NCBI RefSeq assembly: GCF_001297015.1
Contig: NZ_LIGE01000011.1
Coordinates: 62,001-126,000 of the forward strand
Reading direction: 5' to 3'
Length of the DNA: 64,000 nucleotides
From: Pseudomonas sp. RIT-PI-r
GTDB taxonomy: Bacteria; Pseudomonadota; Gammaproteobacteria; Pseudomonadales; Pseudomonadaceae
Below are positions 28,886 through 39,934 of the stretch, in pieces (position 1 is the stretch's first letter; the number at the start of each line of letters is the position of its first letter). The position numbers and the translations under genes were made by a program. The notes beneath the pieces were generated by a model. The model was given only the letters and a program-made list of their open reading frames with translations, searched no databases and was not told the origin of the DNA.

Positions 28886-30802
28886 ATGGGCAAAATTATC
28901 GGTATCGACCTGGGGACCACCAACTCCTGCGTCTCCGTGCTGGAAAACGGCAAAGCAAAAGTTATCGAAAACGCTGAAGGCGCGCGTACCACGCCGTCGA
29001 TCATCGCTTACGCCAACGATGGCGAAATCCTCGTAGGTCAGTCGGCCAAGCGTCAGGCCGTGACCAACCCGCACAACACTCTGTACGCAGTAAAGCGTCT
29101 GATCGGTCGTCGTTTTGACGAAGAAGTTGTGCAGAAAGACATCCAGATGGTCCCTTACAAGATCGTCAAGGCTGACAACAACGACGCCTGGGTAGAAGTG
29201 AACGGCCAGAAAATGGCACCGCCACAAATCTCGGCTGAAATTCTGAAGAAAATGAAGAAGACCGCCGAAGACTACCTCGGCGAGCCAGTGACTGAAGCGG
29301 TGATCACCGTTCCGGCCTACTTCAACGACAGCCAGCGTCAGGCGACCAAAGACGCCGGCCGCATCGCCGGTCTGGACGTAAAACGTATCATCAACGAACC
29401 AACCGCAGCTGCTCTGGCTTACGGTATGGACAAGGCCAAGGGCGATCACACCGTGATCGTTTATGACCTGGGTGGCGGTACGTTCGACGTTTCCGTGATC
29501 GAGATCGCTGAAGTTGATGGCGAGCATCAGTTCGAAGTACTGGCGACCAACGGTGACACGTTCCTCGGCGGTGAAGACTTTGACATTCGTCTGATCGACT
29601 ACCTCGTCGACGAATTCAAGAAAGAAAGCGGCATGAACCTCAAAGGTGACCCGCTGGCCATGCAGCGCCTGAAAGAAGCCGCTGAGAAAGCCAAGATCGA
29701 GCTGTCGTCCGCTCAGTCGACCGACGTCAACCTGCCGTACATCACTGCAGACGCAACCGGTCCTAAACACCTGAACGTGAAGATCTCGCGTGCCAAGCTC
29801 GAAGCACTGGTTGAAGACCTGGTTCAGCGCACCATCGAACCTTGCCGCATCGCCATGAAAGACGCCGGTCTGGATGTTGGCGCGATCAACGACGTGATTC
29901 TGGTCGGTGGTCAGACCCGTATGCCGCTGGTACAGAAGCTGGTTACTGATTTCTTCGGTAAAGAAGCGCGTAAAGACGTTAACCCGGACGAAGCTGTTGC
30001 CATGGGTGCTGCGATTCAGGGCGCTGTTCTGGCCGGTGACGTGAAAGACGTTCTGCTGCTCGACGTCAGCCCGCTGACCCTGGGTATCGAAACCATGGGG
30101 GGCGTGATGACCGCGCTGATCGAGAAAAACACCACGATTCCTACCAAGAAATCGCAAGTGTTCTCGACTGCCGACGACAACCAGGGCGCTGTGACCATTC
30201 ACGTGCTGCAGGGCGAGCGTAAGCAAGCCACTCAGAACAAGTCCCTGGGCAAGTTCGACCTGGCCGACATTCCACCTGCTCCACGTGGCGTGCCGCAGAT
30301 CGAAGTGACCTTCGACATCGATGCTAACGGCATCCTGCACGTTGGTGCGAAAGACAAGGCCACCGGCAAGACTCAGTCGATCGTGATCAAGGCCAACTCC
30401 GGCCTGTCCGACGAAGAAATCGAGCGCATGGTGCGTGACGCCGAAGCCAACGCTGAGGAAGATCGCAAGTTCGAAGAACTGGCCGCTGCCCGTAACCAGG
30501 GCGACGCACTGGTTCACTCGACGCGCAAAATGATCTCCGACGCGGGCGACAAGGTCACCGCTGAAGAGAAGACTGCGATCGAAGCTGCTGTGGTTGCTCT
30601 GGAAGCCGCTGTCAAAGGCGACGACAAGGCCGCTATCGAAGCGAAGGTTGAAGAGCTGTCGAAAGTCTCCGCTCCGGTTGCTCAGAAGATGTACGCCGAA
30701 CAGGCTCAGCCAGCTGATGGCGCAGCCCCGCAAGGCGAATCGGCTGAGAAGGCTGACGACGTTGTCGATGCAGAGTTCGAAGAAGTCAAAGACCACAAGT
30801 AA
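28886..30802 (+). CDS. dnaK: Chaperone DnaK (Hsp70)
   Basis: 638 residues. ATPase domain: [15 protein letters not shown] (phosphate 1), [17 protein letters not shown] (phosphate 2) and [15 protein letters not shown]; substrate-binding domain with [13 protein letters not shown] and the interdomain linker; acidic C-terminal end [11 protein letters not shown]. Folds and protects cytosolic proteins with DnaJ and GrpE, which are encoded on either side. GGGAG precedes the ATG. Confidence 0.99.
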   Translation: MGKIIGIDLGTTNSCVSVLENGKAKVIENAEGARTTPSIIAYANDGEILVGQSAKRQAVTNPHNTLYAVKRLIGRRFDEEVVQKDIQMVPYKIVKADNNDAWVEVNGQKMAPPQISAEILKKMKKTAEDYLGEPVTEAVITVPAYFNDSQRQATKDAGRIAGLDVKRIINEPTAAALAYGMDKAKGDHTVIVYDLGGGTFDVSVIEIAEVDGEHQFEVLATNGDTFLGGEDFDIRLIDYLVDEFKKESGMNLKGDPLAMQRLKEAAEKAKIELSSAQSTDVNLPYITADATGPKHLNVKISRAKLEALVEDLVQRTIEPCRIAMKDAGLDVGAINDVILVGGQTRMPLVQKLVTDFFGKEARKDVNPDEAVAMGAAIQGAVLAGDVKDVLLLDVSPLTLGIETMGGVMTALIEKNTTIPTKKSQVFSTADDNQGAVTIHVLQGERKQATQNKSLGKFDLADIPPAPRGVPQIEVTFDIDANGILHVGAKDKATGKTQSIVIKANSGLSDEEIERMVRDAEANAEEDRKFEELAAARNQGDALVHSTRKMISDAGDKVTAEEKTAIEAAVVALEAAVKGDDKAAIEAKVEELSKVSAPVAQKMYAEQAQPADGAAPQGESAEKADDVVDAEFEEVKDHK

Positions 30803-30856
30803 GTTGTTGGTCGGCCGGTTGACTGCCTTCAGGCAGTGACTGGTAGGATGTCGCCG

Positions 30857-30876
30857 CGCGGGAGCTAGCTCCCGCG
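30857..30876. other. Perfect palindrome in the dnaK-dnaJ gap
   Basis: CGCGGGAGCTAGCTCCCGCG, two perfect 10-base arms, 54 bases after dnaK. The dnaK-dnaJ gap is 296 bases. No T run follows, so it is probably an RNA stability or partial-termination hairpin rather than a full terminator. No heat-shock promoter was seen directly before dnaJ. Confidence 0.6.
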
Positions 30877-31098
30877 TTGGCGTATCTGGAATACGCGAAT
30901 TTTTACAGCATGCGACAACGTTCGGATGCTGGCGGTATGGCTGAAGATGCTCCTGCTTTTCACGCCGAAAGTACCGCAGAATCAAAGACCAGGATCGTTG
31001 AATTGACGTGAGTTGGGTCCGGGCCTGTATTGGGGCTCAACGAGTTTGGCGATCCTCAGGAGGGGTTTGCCGAACGTCCTCAAGAGTGCAGAAGACTT

Positions 31099-32223
31099 AT
31101 GGCAAAGCGTGACTATTACGAAGTGTTGGGTGTTGAGCGTGGCTCAAGCGATGCGGACCTGAAAAAGGCTTACCGTCGTCTGGCGATGAAGCACCACCCG
31201 GACCGTAATCCCGATGACAAAGCGTCGGAAGAACTGTTCAAAGAGGCCAATGAGGCCTATGAAGTGCTGTCTGATTCCAGCAAGCGCGCAGCGTACGACC
31301 AGTACGGTCATGCCGGCGTCGACCCGAGCATGGGTGGCGGCGGTGCCGGTTTTGGCGGCCAGAACTTCTCGGACATCTTTGGTGATGTCTTCAGTGATTT
31401 CTTCGGTGGCGGTCGCGGCGGTTCCCGTGGCGGTGCTCAGCGTGGCAGCGATTTGCGCTACACCCTGGAACTGAATCTGGAAGAAGCGGTGCGCGGCACG
31501 ACCGTGAATATCCGCGTTCCGACATTGGTCAACTGCAAACCGTGCGATGGCTCTGGCGCGAAGAAAGGCTCGTCGCCGTCGACTTGCCCAACCTGCGGCG
31601 GCATTGGTCAGGTGCGCATGCAACAAGGCTTCTTCTCGGTGCAGCAAACCTGCCCGCGCTGCCATGGCCAAGGCAAGATCATTTCCGATCCGTGCGATTC
31701 CTGCCACGGTGACGGTCGCGTCGAAGAGTACAAAACCCTGTCGGTCAAAGTGCCGGCTGGCGTCGATACCGGCGACCGCATTCGTCTGTCTGGCGAGGGC
31801 GAAGCGGGTACGCAAGGCGGTCCGACTGGCGACCTGTATGTGGTCATCAATGTCCGCGAGCACGCCATCTTCCCGCGTGACGGCAAGCATCTGTTCTGCG
31901 AAGTGCCGATCAGCTTCGTCGACGCGGCGCTGGGTGGCGAGCTGGAAATCCCGACCCTCGACGGTCGCGTCAAACTGAAAATCCCTGAAGGCACGCAGAC
32001 CGGCAAGCAGTTCCGTGTCCGCGGTAAAGGCGTGGCGCCGGTGCGTGGCGGCGGGGCGGGCGACTTGATGTGCCGCGTTGCGGTCGAGACGCCGGTCAAC
32101 CTGAACCGTCGTCAGCGTGAATTGCTGGAAGAGTTCCGCAGCTCGCTGGCGGACGACAACAGTCATTCGCCGAAAACCACCGGTTGGTTCGACGGTGTGA
32201 AGCGCTTCTTCGGCGATCTGTAA
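31099..32223 (+). CDS. dnaJ: Co-chaperone DnaJ
   Basis: 374 residues from ATG 31099 ([12 protein letters not shown]). J domain with HPD at 33-35; Gly/Phe-rich linker about 75-110; four zinc motifs [24 protein letters not shown] and CDSCHGDG; C-terminal client-binding domain. Stimulates DnaK ATPase and delivers clients. Nine bases separate it from dapB. Confidence 0.98.
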   Translation: MAKRDYYEVLGVERGSSDADLKKAYRRLAMKHHPDRNPDDKASEELFKEANEAYEVLSDSSKRAAYDQYGHAGVDPSMGGGGAGFGGQNFSDIFGDVFSDFFGGGRGGSRGGAQRGSDLRYTLELNLEEAVRGTTVNIRVPTLVNCKPCDGSGAKKGSSPSTCPTCGGIGQVRMQQGFFSVQQTCPRCHGQGKIISDPCDSCHGDGRVEEYKTLSVKVPAGVDTGDRIRLSGEGEAGTQGGPTGDLYVVINVREHAIFPRDGKHLFCEVPISFVDAALGGELEIPTLDGRVKLKIPEGTQTGKQFRVRGKGVAPVRGGGAGDLMCRVAVETPVNLNRRQRELLEEFRSSLADDNSHSPKTTGWFDGVKRFFGDL

Positions 32224-33039
<816 letters not shown>

Positions 33040-33055
33040 TTCATTGCTGAACCCG

Positions 33056-33084
33056 GCGCAAACGCCCTGTTTGCGCTGGTTTTT
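33056..33084 (+). terminator. Terminator after dapB
   Basis: GCGCAAAC (33056-33063) pairs with GTTTGCGC (33069-33076) around GCCCT, followed by TGGTTTTT. Confidence 0.8.
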
Positions 33085-33213
33085 CTCCGCTTGCCGACGT
33101 CCTGTCGCATTCTCCGGCCTTTTAGGCTCTTTAGCGGTGGACCAAAAAAGCCTTTTTCTGTAAGCTACAGCTTTAGTGTGTCCACTAAAAGCGCGCAGAA
33201 TAATTCAGTGAAG

Positions 33214-33251
33214 AAGCGGGGTGACGTGTCCATACGTCACTCCGCTTTTTT
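33214..33251 (+). terminator. Attenuator-like terminator in the carA leader
   Basis: Arms AAGCGGGGTGACGT (33214-33227) and ACGTCACTCCGCTT (33234-33247) are complementary apart from one position and are followed by T's to 33251. It lies only 45 bases before the carA start, after the dapB terminator, so it interrupts the carA leader. A preceding hairpin (GCTTTAGTG / CACTAAAAGC, about 33170-33192) could be part of an alternative fold. Pseudomonas carAB is known to respond to arginine and pyrimidines; attenuation here is inferred. Confidence 0.72.
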
Positions 33252-33296
33252 ACAACCTGCGATCGCCCTTTCATGCGTTATTTACGGGAGGTCTTC

Positions 33297-34433
33297 TTGA
33301 CTAAGCCAGCCATACTTGCCCTTGCTGATGGCAGCATTTTTCGCGGCGAAGCCATTGGTGCCGACGGTCAAACCGTTGGTGAGGTGGTGTTTAACACCGC
33401 AATGACCGGCTATCAGGAAATCCTTACCGATCCTTCCTACGCCCAACAGATCGTTACCCTGACTTACCCGCACATCGGCAACACCGGCACCACGCCGGAA
33501 GACGCCGAGTCCGACCGCGTCTGGTCCGCTGGCCTGGTCATCCGTGACTTGCCGCTGGTGGCGAGCAACTGGCGTAACACGATGTCCCTGTCCGACTACC
33601 TGAAAGCCAACAACGTTGTGGCAATCGCCGGTATCGACACCCGTCGCCTGACCCGCATCCTGCGTGAAAAAGGCGCTCAGAACGGCTGCATCATGGCCGG
33701 CGACAACATCTCCGAAGAAGCGGCCATCGCCGCTGCGCAAGGCTTCCCGGGCCTGAAAGGCATGGACCTGGCGAAAGTCGTCAGCACCAAGACCCAATAT
33801 GAATGGCGCTCGACTGTCTGGGATCTGAAGACCGACAGCCACGCGACCATCGACGCTTCCGAGCTGCCTTACCACGTGGTTGCCTACGACTACGGCGTCA
33901 AGGTGAACATCCTGCGCATGCTGGTCGAGCGCGGCTGCCGCGTCACCGTGGTGCCGGCTCAGACTCCAGCTGCCGACGTACTGGCACTGAAGCCGGACGG
34001 CGTGTTCCTGTCCAACGGCCCGGGTGATCCGGAGCCGTGCGACTACGCGATCAAGGCGATCAAGGAAGTGCTGGAAACCGAAATTCCGGTATTCGGTATT
34101 TGCCTCGGTCACCAACTGCTGGCACTGGCCTCCGGCGCCAAGACCCTGAAAATGGGTCATGGCCACCACGGTGCCAACCACCCGGTGCAGGATCTGGATA
34201 CTGGCGTTGTGATGATCACCAGCCAGAACCACGGTTTTGCGGTAGACGAAGAAACCCTGCCAGCCAACGTGCGTGCGATCCACAAATCGCTGTTCGACGG
34301 CACCCTGCAAGGCATCGAGCGCACCGACAAGAGCGCGTTCAGCTTCCAGGGTCACCCTGAAGCGAGCCCGGGCCCGAACGACGTCGCGCCACTGTTCGAC
34401 CGCTTCATCAACGAGATGGCCAAGCGACGCTAA
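33297..34433 (+). CDS. carA: Carbamoyl-phosphate synthase small (glutaminase) subunit
   Basis: 378 residues. I chose the TTG at 33297 ([12 protein letters not shown]) because GGGAGG lies 4 bases ahead and the length equals that of Pseudomonas CarA; an in-frame ATG at 33273 has no ribosome site. The catalytic Cys is 269 in GICLGHQ, with the His and Glu of the class I glutaminase near the end ([11 protein letters not shown]). It supplies ammonia to CarB for carbamoyl phosphate, used in arginine and pyrimidine synthesis. Its TTG overlaps the TGA of an upstream frame. Confidence 0.97.
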   Translation: MTKPAILALADGSIFRGEAIGADGQTVGEVVFNTAMTGYQEILTDPSYAQQIVTLTYPHIGNTGTTPEDAESDRVWSAGLVIRDLPLVASNWRNTMSLSDYLKANNVVAIAGIDTRRLTRILREKGAQNGCIMAGDNISEEAAIAAAQGFPGLKGMDLAKVVSTKTQYEWRSTVWDLKTDSHATIDASELPYHVVAYDYGVKVNILRMLVERGCRVTVVPAQTPAADVLALKPDGVFLSNGPGDPEPCDYAIKAIKEVLETEIPVFGICLGHQLLALASGAKTLKMGHGHHGANHPVQDLDTGVVMITSQNHGFAVDEETLPANVRAIHKSLFDGTLQGIERTDKSAFSFQGHPEASPGPNDVAPLFDRFINEMAKRR

Positions 34434-34558
34434 GCGTTCGCCTTGAGACTGTAGAGAGAAGCCCTCGAGGGCGGCCCCGGCACCGGCGGCCCCTTCGAGA
34501 CTTCAGAAATCGATCAAGACGGCTTGCCGACTGACCTGCGGATTTGAGTGACAAACCC

Positions 34559-37500
34559 ATGCCAAAACGTACAGACATTAAAAGCATCCTGATTCTCGGC
34601 GCTGGCCCGATCGTTATCGGCCAGGCCTGCGAATTCGACTACTCCGGCGCCCAGGCCTGCAAAGCCCTGCGCGAAGAGGGTTACCGCGTCATCCTGGTGA
34701 ACTCCAACCCGGCCACCATCATGACCGACCCGGACATGGCCGACGCCACCTACATCGAACCGATCAAGTGGCAGACCGTTGCCAAGATCATCGAAAAAGA
34801 GCGTCCGGATGCGGTGCTGCCAACCATGGGCGGCCAGACCGCTCTGAACTGCGCCCTGGACCTGGAGCGCGAAGGCGTTCTGGAGAAGTTCGGCGTAGAA
34901 ATGATCGGTGCCAACGCCGACACCATCGACAAGGCTGAAGACCGTTCGCGTTTCGACAAGGCGATGAAATCCATCGGCCTGGCGTGCCCGCGTTCCGGCA
35001 TCGCCCACAGCATGGAAGAAGCCAACGCGGTCCTCGAAACCCTGGGCTTCCCGTGCATCATCCGTCCTTCCTTCACCATGGGCGGCACCGGTGGTGGTAT
35101 CGCGTACAACCGTGAAGAATTCGAAGAAATCTGCGCCCGTGGTCTGGACCTGTCGCCGACCAAAGAGCTGCTGATCGACGAATCGCTGATCGGCTGGAAA
35201 GAATATGAGATGGAAGTTGTCCGCGACAAAAAGGACAACTGCATCATCGTCTGCTCGATCGAAAACTTTGACCCGATGGGCGTGCACACCGGTGACTCGA
35301 TCACCGTGGCTCCAGCGCAGACCCTGACCGACAAGGAATACCAGATCCTGCGTAACGCCTCCCTGGCGGTACTGCGCGAGATCGGCGTCGAGACTGGCGG
35401 TTCCAACGTGCAGTTCGGTATCTGCCCGAACACTGGCCGCATGGTCGTGATCGAAATGAACCCGCGCGTATCGCGTTCCTCGGCGCTGGCTTCGAAAGCC
35501 ACCGGTTTCCCGATCGCCAAAGTCGCGGCCAAACTGGCTGTAGGCTACACCCTCGACGAACTGTCGAACGACATCACCGGCGGCAAGACCCCGGCGTCCT
35601 TCGAGCCGTCGATCGACTACGTCGTCACCAAGCTGCCACGTTTCGCCTTCGAGAAATTCGCCAAGGCAGACGCGCGCCTGACCACTCAGATGAAGTCGGT
35701 CGGTGAAGTCATGGCTATCGGCCGTACTTTCCAGGAATCCCTGCAGAAAGCTCTGCGCGGTCTGGAAGTCGGCGTTTGCGGTCTGGACGAGAAGCTTGAC
35801 CTGAGCAACCCGGAAAGCATGAGCGTGCTCAAGCGCGAACTGACCGTGCCGGGCGCCGAGCGTATCTGGTACGTCGCTGACGCTTTCCGCGCCGGCATGA
35901 CTGTCGAAGAAATCTTCGGCATGAACATGATCGATCCGTGGTTCCTGGTGCAGATCGAAGATCTGATCAAGGACGAAGAGAAGGTCAAGACCCTCGGTCT
36001 GTCCGCGATCGACCGCGATCTGATGTACAAACTCAAGCGCAAAGGCTTCTCCGATCAGCGTCTGGCCAAGCTGCTGGGCGTGACCGAGAAGAATCTGCGC
36101 ACGCACCGTCACAAGCTGGAAGTGTTCCCTGTCTACAAGCGCGTTGACACCTGCGCCGCCGAGTTCGCCACCGACACCGCTTACCTCTATTCGACTTACG
36201 AAGAAGAGTGCGAAGCCGCGCCGTCGGGTCGCGACAAGATCATGATTCTGGGCGGTGGCCCGAACCGTATCGGCCAAGGCATCGAGTTCGACTACTGCTG
36301 TGTTCACGCTGCTCTCGCGCTGCGCGAAGACGGCTACGAAACCATCATGGTCAACTGCAACCCGGAAACCGTTTCCACTGACTACGACACCTCCGACCGT
36401 CTGTACTTCGAATCGGTAACCTTGGAAGACGTGCTGGAAATCTGCCGCGTCGAGAAGCCGAAAGGCGTAATCGTCCAGTACGGCGGTCAGACTCCGCTGA
36501 AACTGGCGCGCGCTCTTGAAGCCGCTGGCGTGCCAATCATCGGCACCAGCCCTGATGCGATCGACCGCGCTGAAGACCGTGAGCGCTTCCAGCAAATGGT
36601 TGAGCGTCTGAACCTGCGTCAGCCACCAAACGCCACCGTGCGCAGCGAAGATGAAGCGATTCGTGCTGCCAGCAAGATCGGTTATCCGCTGGTGGTGCGC
36701 CCATCCTATGTACTGGGTGGCCGCGCAATGGAAATCGTCTACGAAGAAGAAGAGCTCAAGCGCTACCTGCGTGATGCGGTGAAAGTGTCCAACGACAGCC
36801 CGGTGCTGCTCGACCACTTCCTCAACTGCGCCATCGAAATGGACGTGGATGCGGTCTGCGACGGTAAAGACGTCGTCATCGGCGCAATCATGCAGCACAT
36901 CGAACAGGCTGGCGTTCACTCCGGTGACTCCGCGTGCTCCCTGCCGCCGTACTCGCTGCCTGTGCATATCCAGGACGAGATGCGCGAACAGGTCAAGAAA
37001 ATGGCCCTGGAGCTGGGTGTTGTCGGTCTGATGAACGTACAGTTGGCGCTGCAAGGCGAAGACATCTACGTCATCGAAGTCAACCCGCGCGCTTCGCGTA
37101 CCGTACCGTTCGTATCGAAGTGCATCGGTGTTTCCCTGGCCATGATCGCTGCTCGCGTGATGGCTGGTAAAACCCTGAAAGAAATCGGCTTCACCAAAGA
37201 AATCATCCCGAACTTCTACAGCGTGAAAGAGGCGGTCTTCCCGTTCGCCAAATTCCCTGGCGTTGACCCGATCCTCGGCCCAGAGATGAAGTCGACCGGT
37301 GAAGTGATGGGCGTGGGTGACACCTTCGGTGAAGCATTCGCCAAAGCCCAGATGGGCGCCAGCGAAGTGCTGCCGACCGGCGGTACTGCATTCATCAGCG
37401 TGCGCGACGACGACAAGCCACTGGTTGCAGGCGTGGCCCGTGATCTGATCAACTTGGGTTTCGAAGTGGTTGCCACTGCCGGGACTGCCAAGCTGATCGA

Positions 37501-37780
37501 AGCCGCAGGCCTGAAAGTGCGCCGTGTGAACAAGGTGACCGAGGGTCGTCCGCACGTGGTCGACATGATCAAGAATGACGAAGTCACCTTGATCATCAAC
37601 ACCACCGAAGGTCGTCAGTCGATCGCTGATTCGTACTCCATTCGTCGTAATGCCTTGCAGCACAAGATTTACTGCACCACCACCATTGCTGCTGGCGAAG
37701 CTATCTGTGAAGCGCTGAAGTTCGGTCCGGAGAAGACCGTGCGCCGCTTGCAGGATCTACACGCAGGATTGAAGGCATGA
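34559..37780 (+). CDS. carB: Carbamoyl-phosphate synthase large subunit
   Basis: 1073 residues from ATG 34559 ([22 protein letters not shown]); a TTG five codons earlier is less likely. It has the expected duplicated ATP-grasp halves, each with a MGG or LGGxxxGIxYN-type phosphate loop, an oligomerisation domain between, and a C-terminal MGS-like allosteric domain (about 935-1073; [18 protein letters not shown]). The 125-base gap after carA has a GC-rich imperfect repeat (GGCGGCCCCGGCACCGGCGG). Confidence 0.98.
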   Translation: MPKRTDIKSILILGAGPIVIGQACEFDYSGAQACKALREEGYRVILVNSNPATIMTDPDMADATYIEPIKWQTVAKIIEKERPDAVLPTMGGQTALNCALDLEREGVLEKFGVEMIGANADTIDKAEDRSRFDKAMKSIGLACPRSGIAHSMEEANAVLETLGFPCIIRPSFTMGGTGGGIAYNREEFEEICARGLDLSPTKELLIDESLIGWKEYEMEVVRDKKDNCIIVCSIENFDPMGVHTGDSITVAPAQTLTDKEYQILRNASLAVLREIGVETGGSNVQFGICPNTGRMVVIEMNPRVSRSSALASKATGFPIAKVAAKLAVGYTLDELSNDITGGKTPASFEPSIDYVVTKLPRFAFEKFAKADARLTTQMKSVGEVMAIGRTFQESLQKALRGLEVGVCGLDEKLDLSNPESMSVLKRELTVPGAERIWYVADAFRAGMTVEEIFGMNMIDPWFLVQIEDLIKDEEKVKTLGLSAIDRDLMYKLKRKGFSDQRLAKLLGVTEKNLRTHRHKLEVFPVYKRVDTCAAEFATDTAYLYSTYEEECEAAPSGRDKIMILGGGPNRIGQGIEFDYCCVHAALALREDGYETIMVNCNPETVSTDYDTSDRLYFESVTLEDVLEICRVEKPKGVIVQYGGQTPLKLARALEAAGVPIIGTSPDAIDRAEDRERFQQMVERLNLRQPPNATVRSEDEAIRAASKIGYPLVVRPSYVLGGRAMEIVYEEEELKRYLRDAVKVSNDSPVLLDHFLNCAIEMDVDAVCDGKDVVIGAIMQHIEQAGVHSGDSACSLPPYSLPVHIQDEMREQVKKMALELGVVGLMNVQLALQGEDIYVIEVNPRASRTVPFVSKCIGVSLAMIAARVMAGKTLKEIGFTKEIIPNFYSVKEAVFPFAKFPGVDPILGPEMKSTGEVMGVGDTFGEAFAKAQMGASEVLPTGGTAFISVRDDDKPLVAGVARDLINLGFEVVATAGTAKLIEAAGLKVRRVNKVTEGRPHVVDMIKNDEVTLIINTTEGRQSIADSYSIRRNALQHKIYCTTTIAAGEAICEALKFGPEKTVRRLQDLHAGLKA

Positions 37781-38259
37781 GCATAACCAAGTACCCAATG
37801 ACTGTTCAGGGCGCTCGCGCCCTGGAAGAAGAGCACACTCACCTGACCAAGGTCGTACGTCCGAAGCTCAGCCAGGACATCGGTACGGCCCGCGAGTTGG
37901 GTGACTTGAAAGAAAACGCTGAATACCATGCTGCGCGCGAACAGCAAGGCATGGTCGAGGCGCGGATTCGTGATATCGAAGGCCGGATTCAGAATCAGGT
38001 CATTATCGACGTCACGACCATTCCTCACACCGGCAAGGTGATTTTCGGCACTACCGTCGAAATCGCCAACGTCGAGACCGATGAAAGCGTCACTTACCAC
38101 ATCGTGGGTGAGGACGAGGCTGACTTCAAACTCGGCAAGATTTCCGTCGGCTCGCCTTTGGCCCGTGCCTTGATCGGTAAGGAAGAGGGCGATGTGGTCG
38201 CTGTGAAAACGCCTGGTGGCGTGATCGAGTACGAGATTGTCGAAGTCCGTCACATCTGA
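37777..38259 (+). CDS. greA: Transcription elongation factor GreA
   Basis: 160 residues; the ATG overlaps the carB stop by four bases. N-terminal coiled-coil finger ([46 protein letters not shown], with the DLKENAEY tip acidic residues), C-terminal FKBP-like domain. GreA rescues backtracked RNA polymerase by stimulating transcript cleavage. Confidence 0.97.
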   Translation: MSITKYPMTVQGARALEEEHTHLTKVVRPKLSQDIGTARELGDLKENAEYHAAREQQGMVEARIRDIEGRIQNQVIIDVTTIPHTGKVIFGTTVEIANVETDESVTYHIVGEDEADFKLGKISVGSPLARALIGKEEGDVVAVKTPGGVIEYEIVEVRHI

Positions 38260-38287
38260 AAAAGGGCGCCCGCTGCATGCGGGCGCC

Positions 38288-38692
38288 ATGCTTTGGCAGC
38301 TGACCCAGATGCTTTGGGTCGGCGGTCTATGGCTGATTCATCTCGGTTTGCAGCCGGCGCTGGGCAAGATTGGCCTGGCACCGTTGCTGATCGATGAAGT
38401 CGCCAGTGCATTTGAACTGCTGGTGGTGGGTTTTGCCGCCGCGTGCGTTATTTTTCAGGCTTTGGTGCTGGTACAGGCCGAGGGCCTTGCCAGTCTATGG
38501 CGGGATTTTCGCGGTCAGGTGCTGCTGATGGCGTTGTATGCGTGTGCGATGTTTGTCGCAGTGCGTGTCGGCTGGCCGGATGCGCAGCGCTGGCAGGTGT
38601 TCAGTTATCTGGTTCTGGGATTTTCCGGGCTGGTGCTGGTGATGCAGCCGGTGCCGGGATGGAGTGGCAGGGTGCGCGAAGCACACCCTTGA
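38288..38692 (+). CDS. Small inner-membrane protein, DUF4149-like
   Basis: 134 residues with four hydrophobic segments (about 5-22, 35-60, 80-98, 107-125). The opening MLWQLTQMLWVGGLWLIHLG and its position between greA and yhbY match the conserved uncharacterised membrane protein of Pseudomonas at this locus. The ATG lies right after a GGCGCCCGC/GCGGGCGCC hairpin (about 38265-38287) that may end greA transcription or mask this start. Function unknown. Confidence 0.85.
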   Translation: MLWQLTQMLWVGGLWLIHLGLQPALGKIGLAPLLIDEVASAFELLVVGFAAACVIFQALVLVQAEGLASLWRDFRGQVLLMALYACAMFVAVRVGWPDAQRWQVFSYLVLGFSGLVLVMQPVPGWSGRVREAHP

Positions 38693-38701
38693 CCCTTGTC
38701 A

Positions 38702-39010
38702 TCACTTGAAGCGATGAACGTTCGACAGCTGCTTGTTGGCGCTGAAGTTCTTGCGGTAAACCAGTGCCATCTTGCCGATGACCTGTACCAGGTCTGCTTT
38801 GCCAACCTTGCACAGCTCTGCGATGTGCGCCAGGCGCGACTCGCGATCGAGGATGTTGAGCTTGATCTTGATCAGCTCGTGATCCGCCAGGGCGCGTTCA
38901 AATTCGGCTAAAACACCTTCAGTCAAACCGTTGTCAGCCACCGTCAAAACCGGCTTCAGGTGGTGGCCAATGGATTTGTACTGTTTCTTCTGCTCTGGAG
39001 TGAGCGGCAT
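38702..39010 (-). CDS. yhbY: YhbY/CRM-domain RNA-binding protein
   Basis: 102 residues. LTPEQKKQYKSIGHHLKPVL, LADHELIKIKLNI and the IGKMALVYRKN end are the CRS1-YhbY domain, which binds pre-50S ribosomal particles in E. coli. Divergent from rlmE, also a 50S maturation gene. Confidence 0.95.
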   Translation of the reverse strand: MPLTPEQKKQYKSIGHHLKPVLTVADNGLTEGVLAEFERALADHELIKIKLNILDRESRLAHIAELCKVGKADLVQVIGKMALVYRKNFSANKQLSNVHRFK

Positions 39011-39035
39011 AATCTGACCCTTTCGTCTGGATTCT

Positions 39036-39056
39036 GTAAAATGGCGGCCATTTTAC
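39036..39056. promoter_or_regulatory. 21-bp palindrome between yhbY and rlmE
   Basis: Perfect 10-base arms GTAAAATGGC and GCCATTTTAC around one G lie in the 101-base space between the divergent starts. The position suggests an operator shared by both genes; the protein that binds it is not known to me. Confidence 0.6.
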
Positions 39057-39111
39057 CCGAGGGTTCGTGGATCCGCCCAATTAATCACGACCCTTATCAT
39101 CGAGGTGCCCA

Positions 39112-39741
39112 ATGGCGCGTTCCAAGACAAGCCTTGGTTGGCTGAAACGACATGTCAACGATCCTTATGTGAAGCAAGCGCAGAAGGATGGCTACCGCTC
39201 GCGTGCGAGTTACAAACTTCTGGAAGTCCAGGAGAAATACAAGCTGATCCGTCCTGGCATGAGCGTTGTCGACCTGGGTGCAGCCCCCGGTGGCTGGTCG
39301 CAGGTTACCAGTCGTCTGATCGGCGGTCAGGGGCGTTTGATTGCCTCGGACATTCTGGAAATGGACAGCATCCCTGACGTGACTTTCATTCAGGGTGACT
39401 TCACTGAGGACGCAGTGCTCGCGCAGATCCTTGAGGCCGTGGGTAATTCGCAGGTCGACCTTGTGATTTCCGATATGGCCCCCAATATGAGTGGTACGCC
39501 TGAAGTGGATATGCCAAAAGCCATGTTCCTTTGCGAGTTGGCGCTTGATCTGGCGGAGCGGATCCTCAAGCCCGGTGGTAATTTCGTGATCAAGATTTTT
39601 CAGGGCGAGGGGTTTGATGTCTACCTGAAGGAGGCTCGCAAGAAGTTCGACAAGATCCAGATGATCAAGCCGGACTCCTCTCGTGGCAGCTCCCGCGAGC
39701 AATACATGCTGGCTTGGGGTTATCGCGGGCGTAATGAGTAA
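39112..39741 (+). CDS. rlmE: 23S rRNA 2'-O-ribose methyltransferase RlmE (FtsJ/RrmJ)
   Basis: 209 residues. SAM loop [14 protein letters not shown] (about 53-66), catalytic K-D-K-E set including the RASYKLLE lysine, the DMAPNMSG aspartate and [11 protein letters not shown]. Methylates U2552 of 23S rRNA in the A loop late in 50S assembly; heat-induced in E. coli together with ftsH, which follows here after 193 bases. Confidence 0.97.
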   Translation: MARSKTSLGWLKRHVNDPYVKQAQKDGYRSRASYKLLEVQEKYKLIRPGMSVVDLGAAPGGWSQVTSRLIGGQGRLIASDILEMDSIPDVTFIQGDFTEDAVLAQILEAVGNSQVDLVISDMAPNMSGTPEVDMPKAMFLCELALDLAERILKPGGNFVIKIFQGEGFDVYLKEARKKFDKIQMIKPDSSRGSSREQYMLAWGYRGRNE

Positions 39742-39934
39742 TACGAGGTTTTTATGCGGGGTGATAGGTTTTTAGTATTTCGCCCGGCTAGCATTAACGA
39801 ATATTGTGTAGAAAGTGTTTCACAAAGGGTTACAGACGGCGCCTGCCAGAGTCGTAGGTAATGTAGTAAGTTAGGCCGGTGAATATCATGCGAAGCGCGC
39901 GCCAGTAGCGGAGCTTGCTTCAGAGGGTAGTTAA

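Noticed and set aside
34514..37663. A 1049-residue open frame on the minus strand opposite carB
   Set aside because: It is the antisense of carB, caused by high-GC codon bias, and has no family features or ribosome site. Similar frames lie opposite dnaK (28820-30985), dnaJ/dapB (31144-33018), infB (48227-50251), pnp (52238-54283) and nusA (46040-47674).
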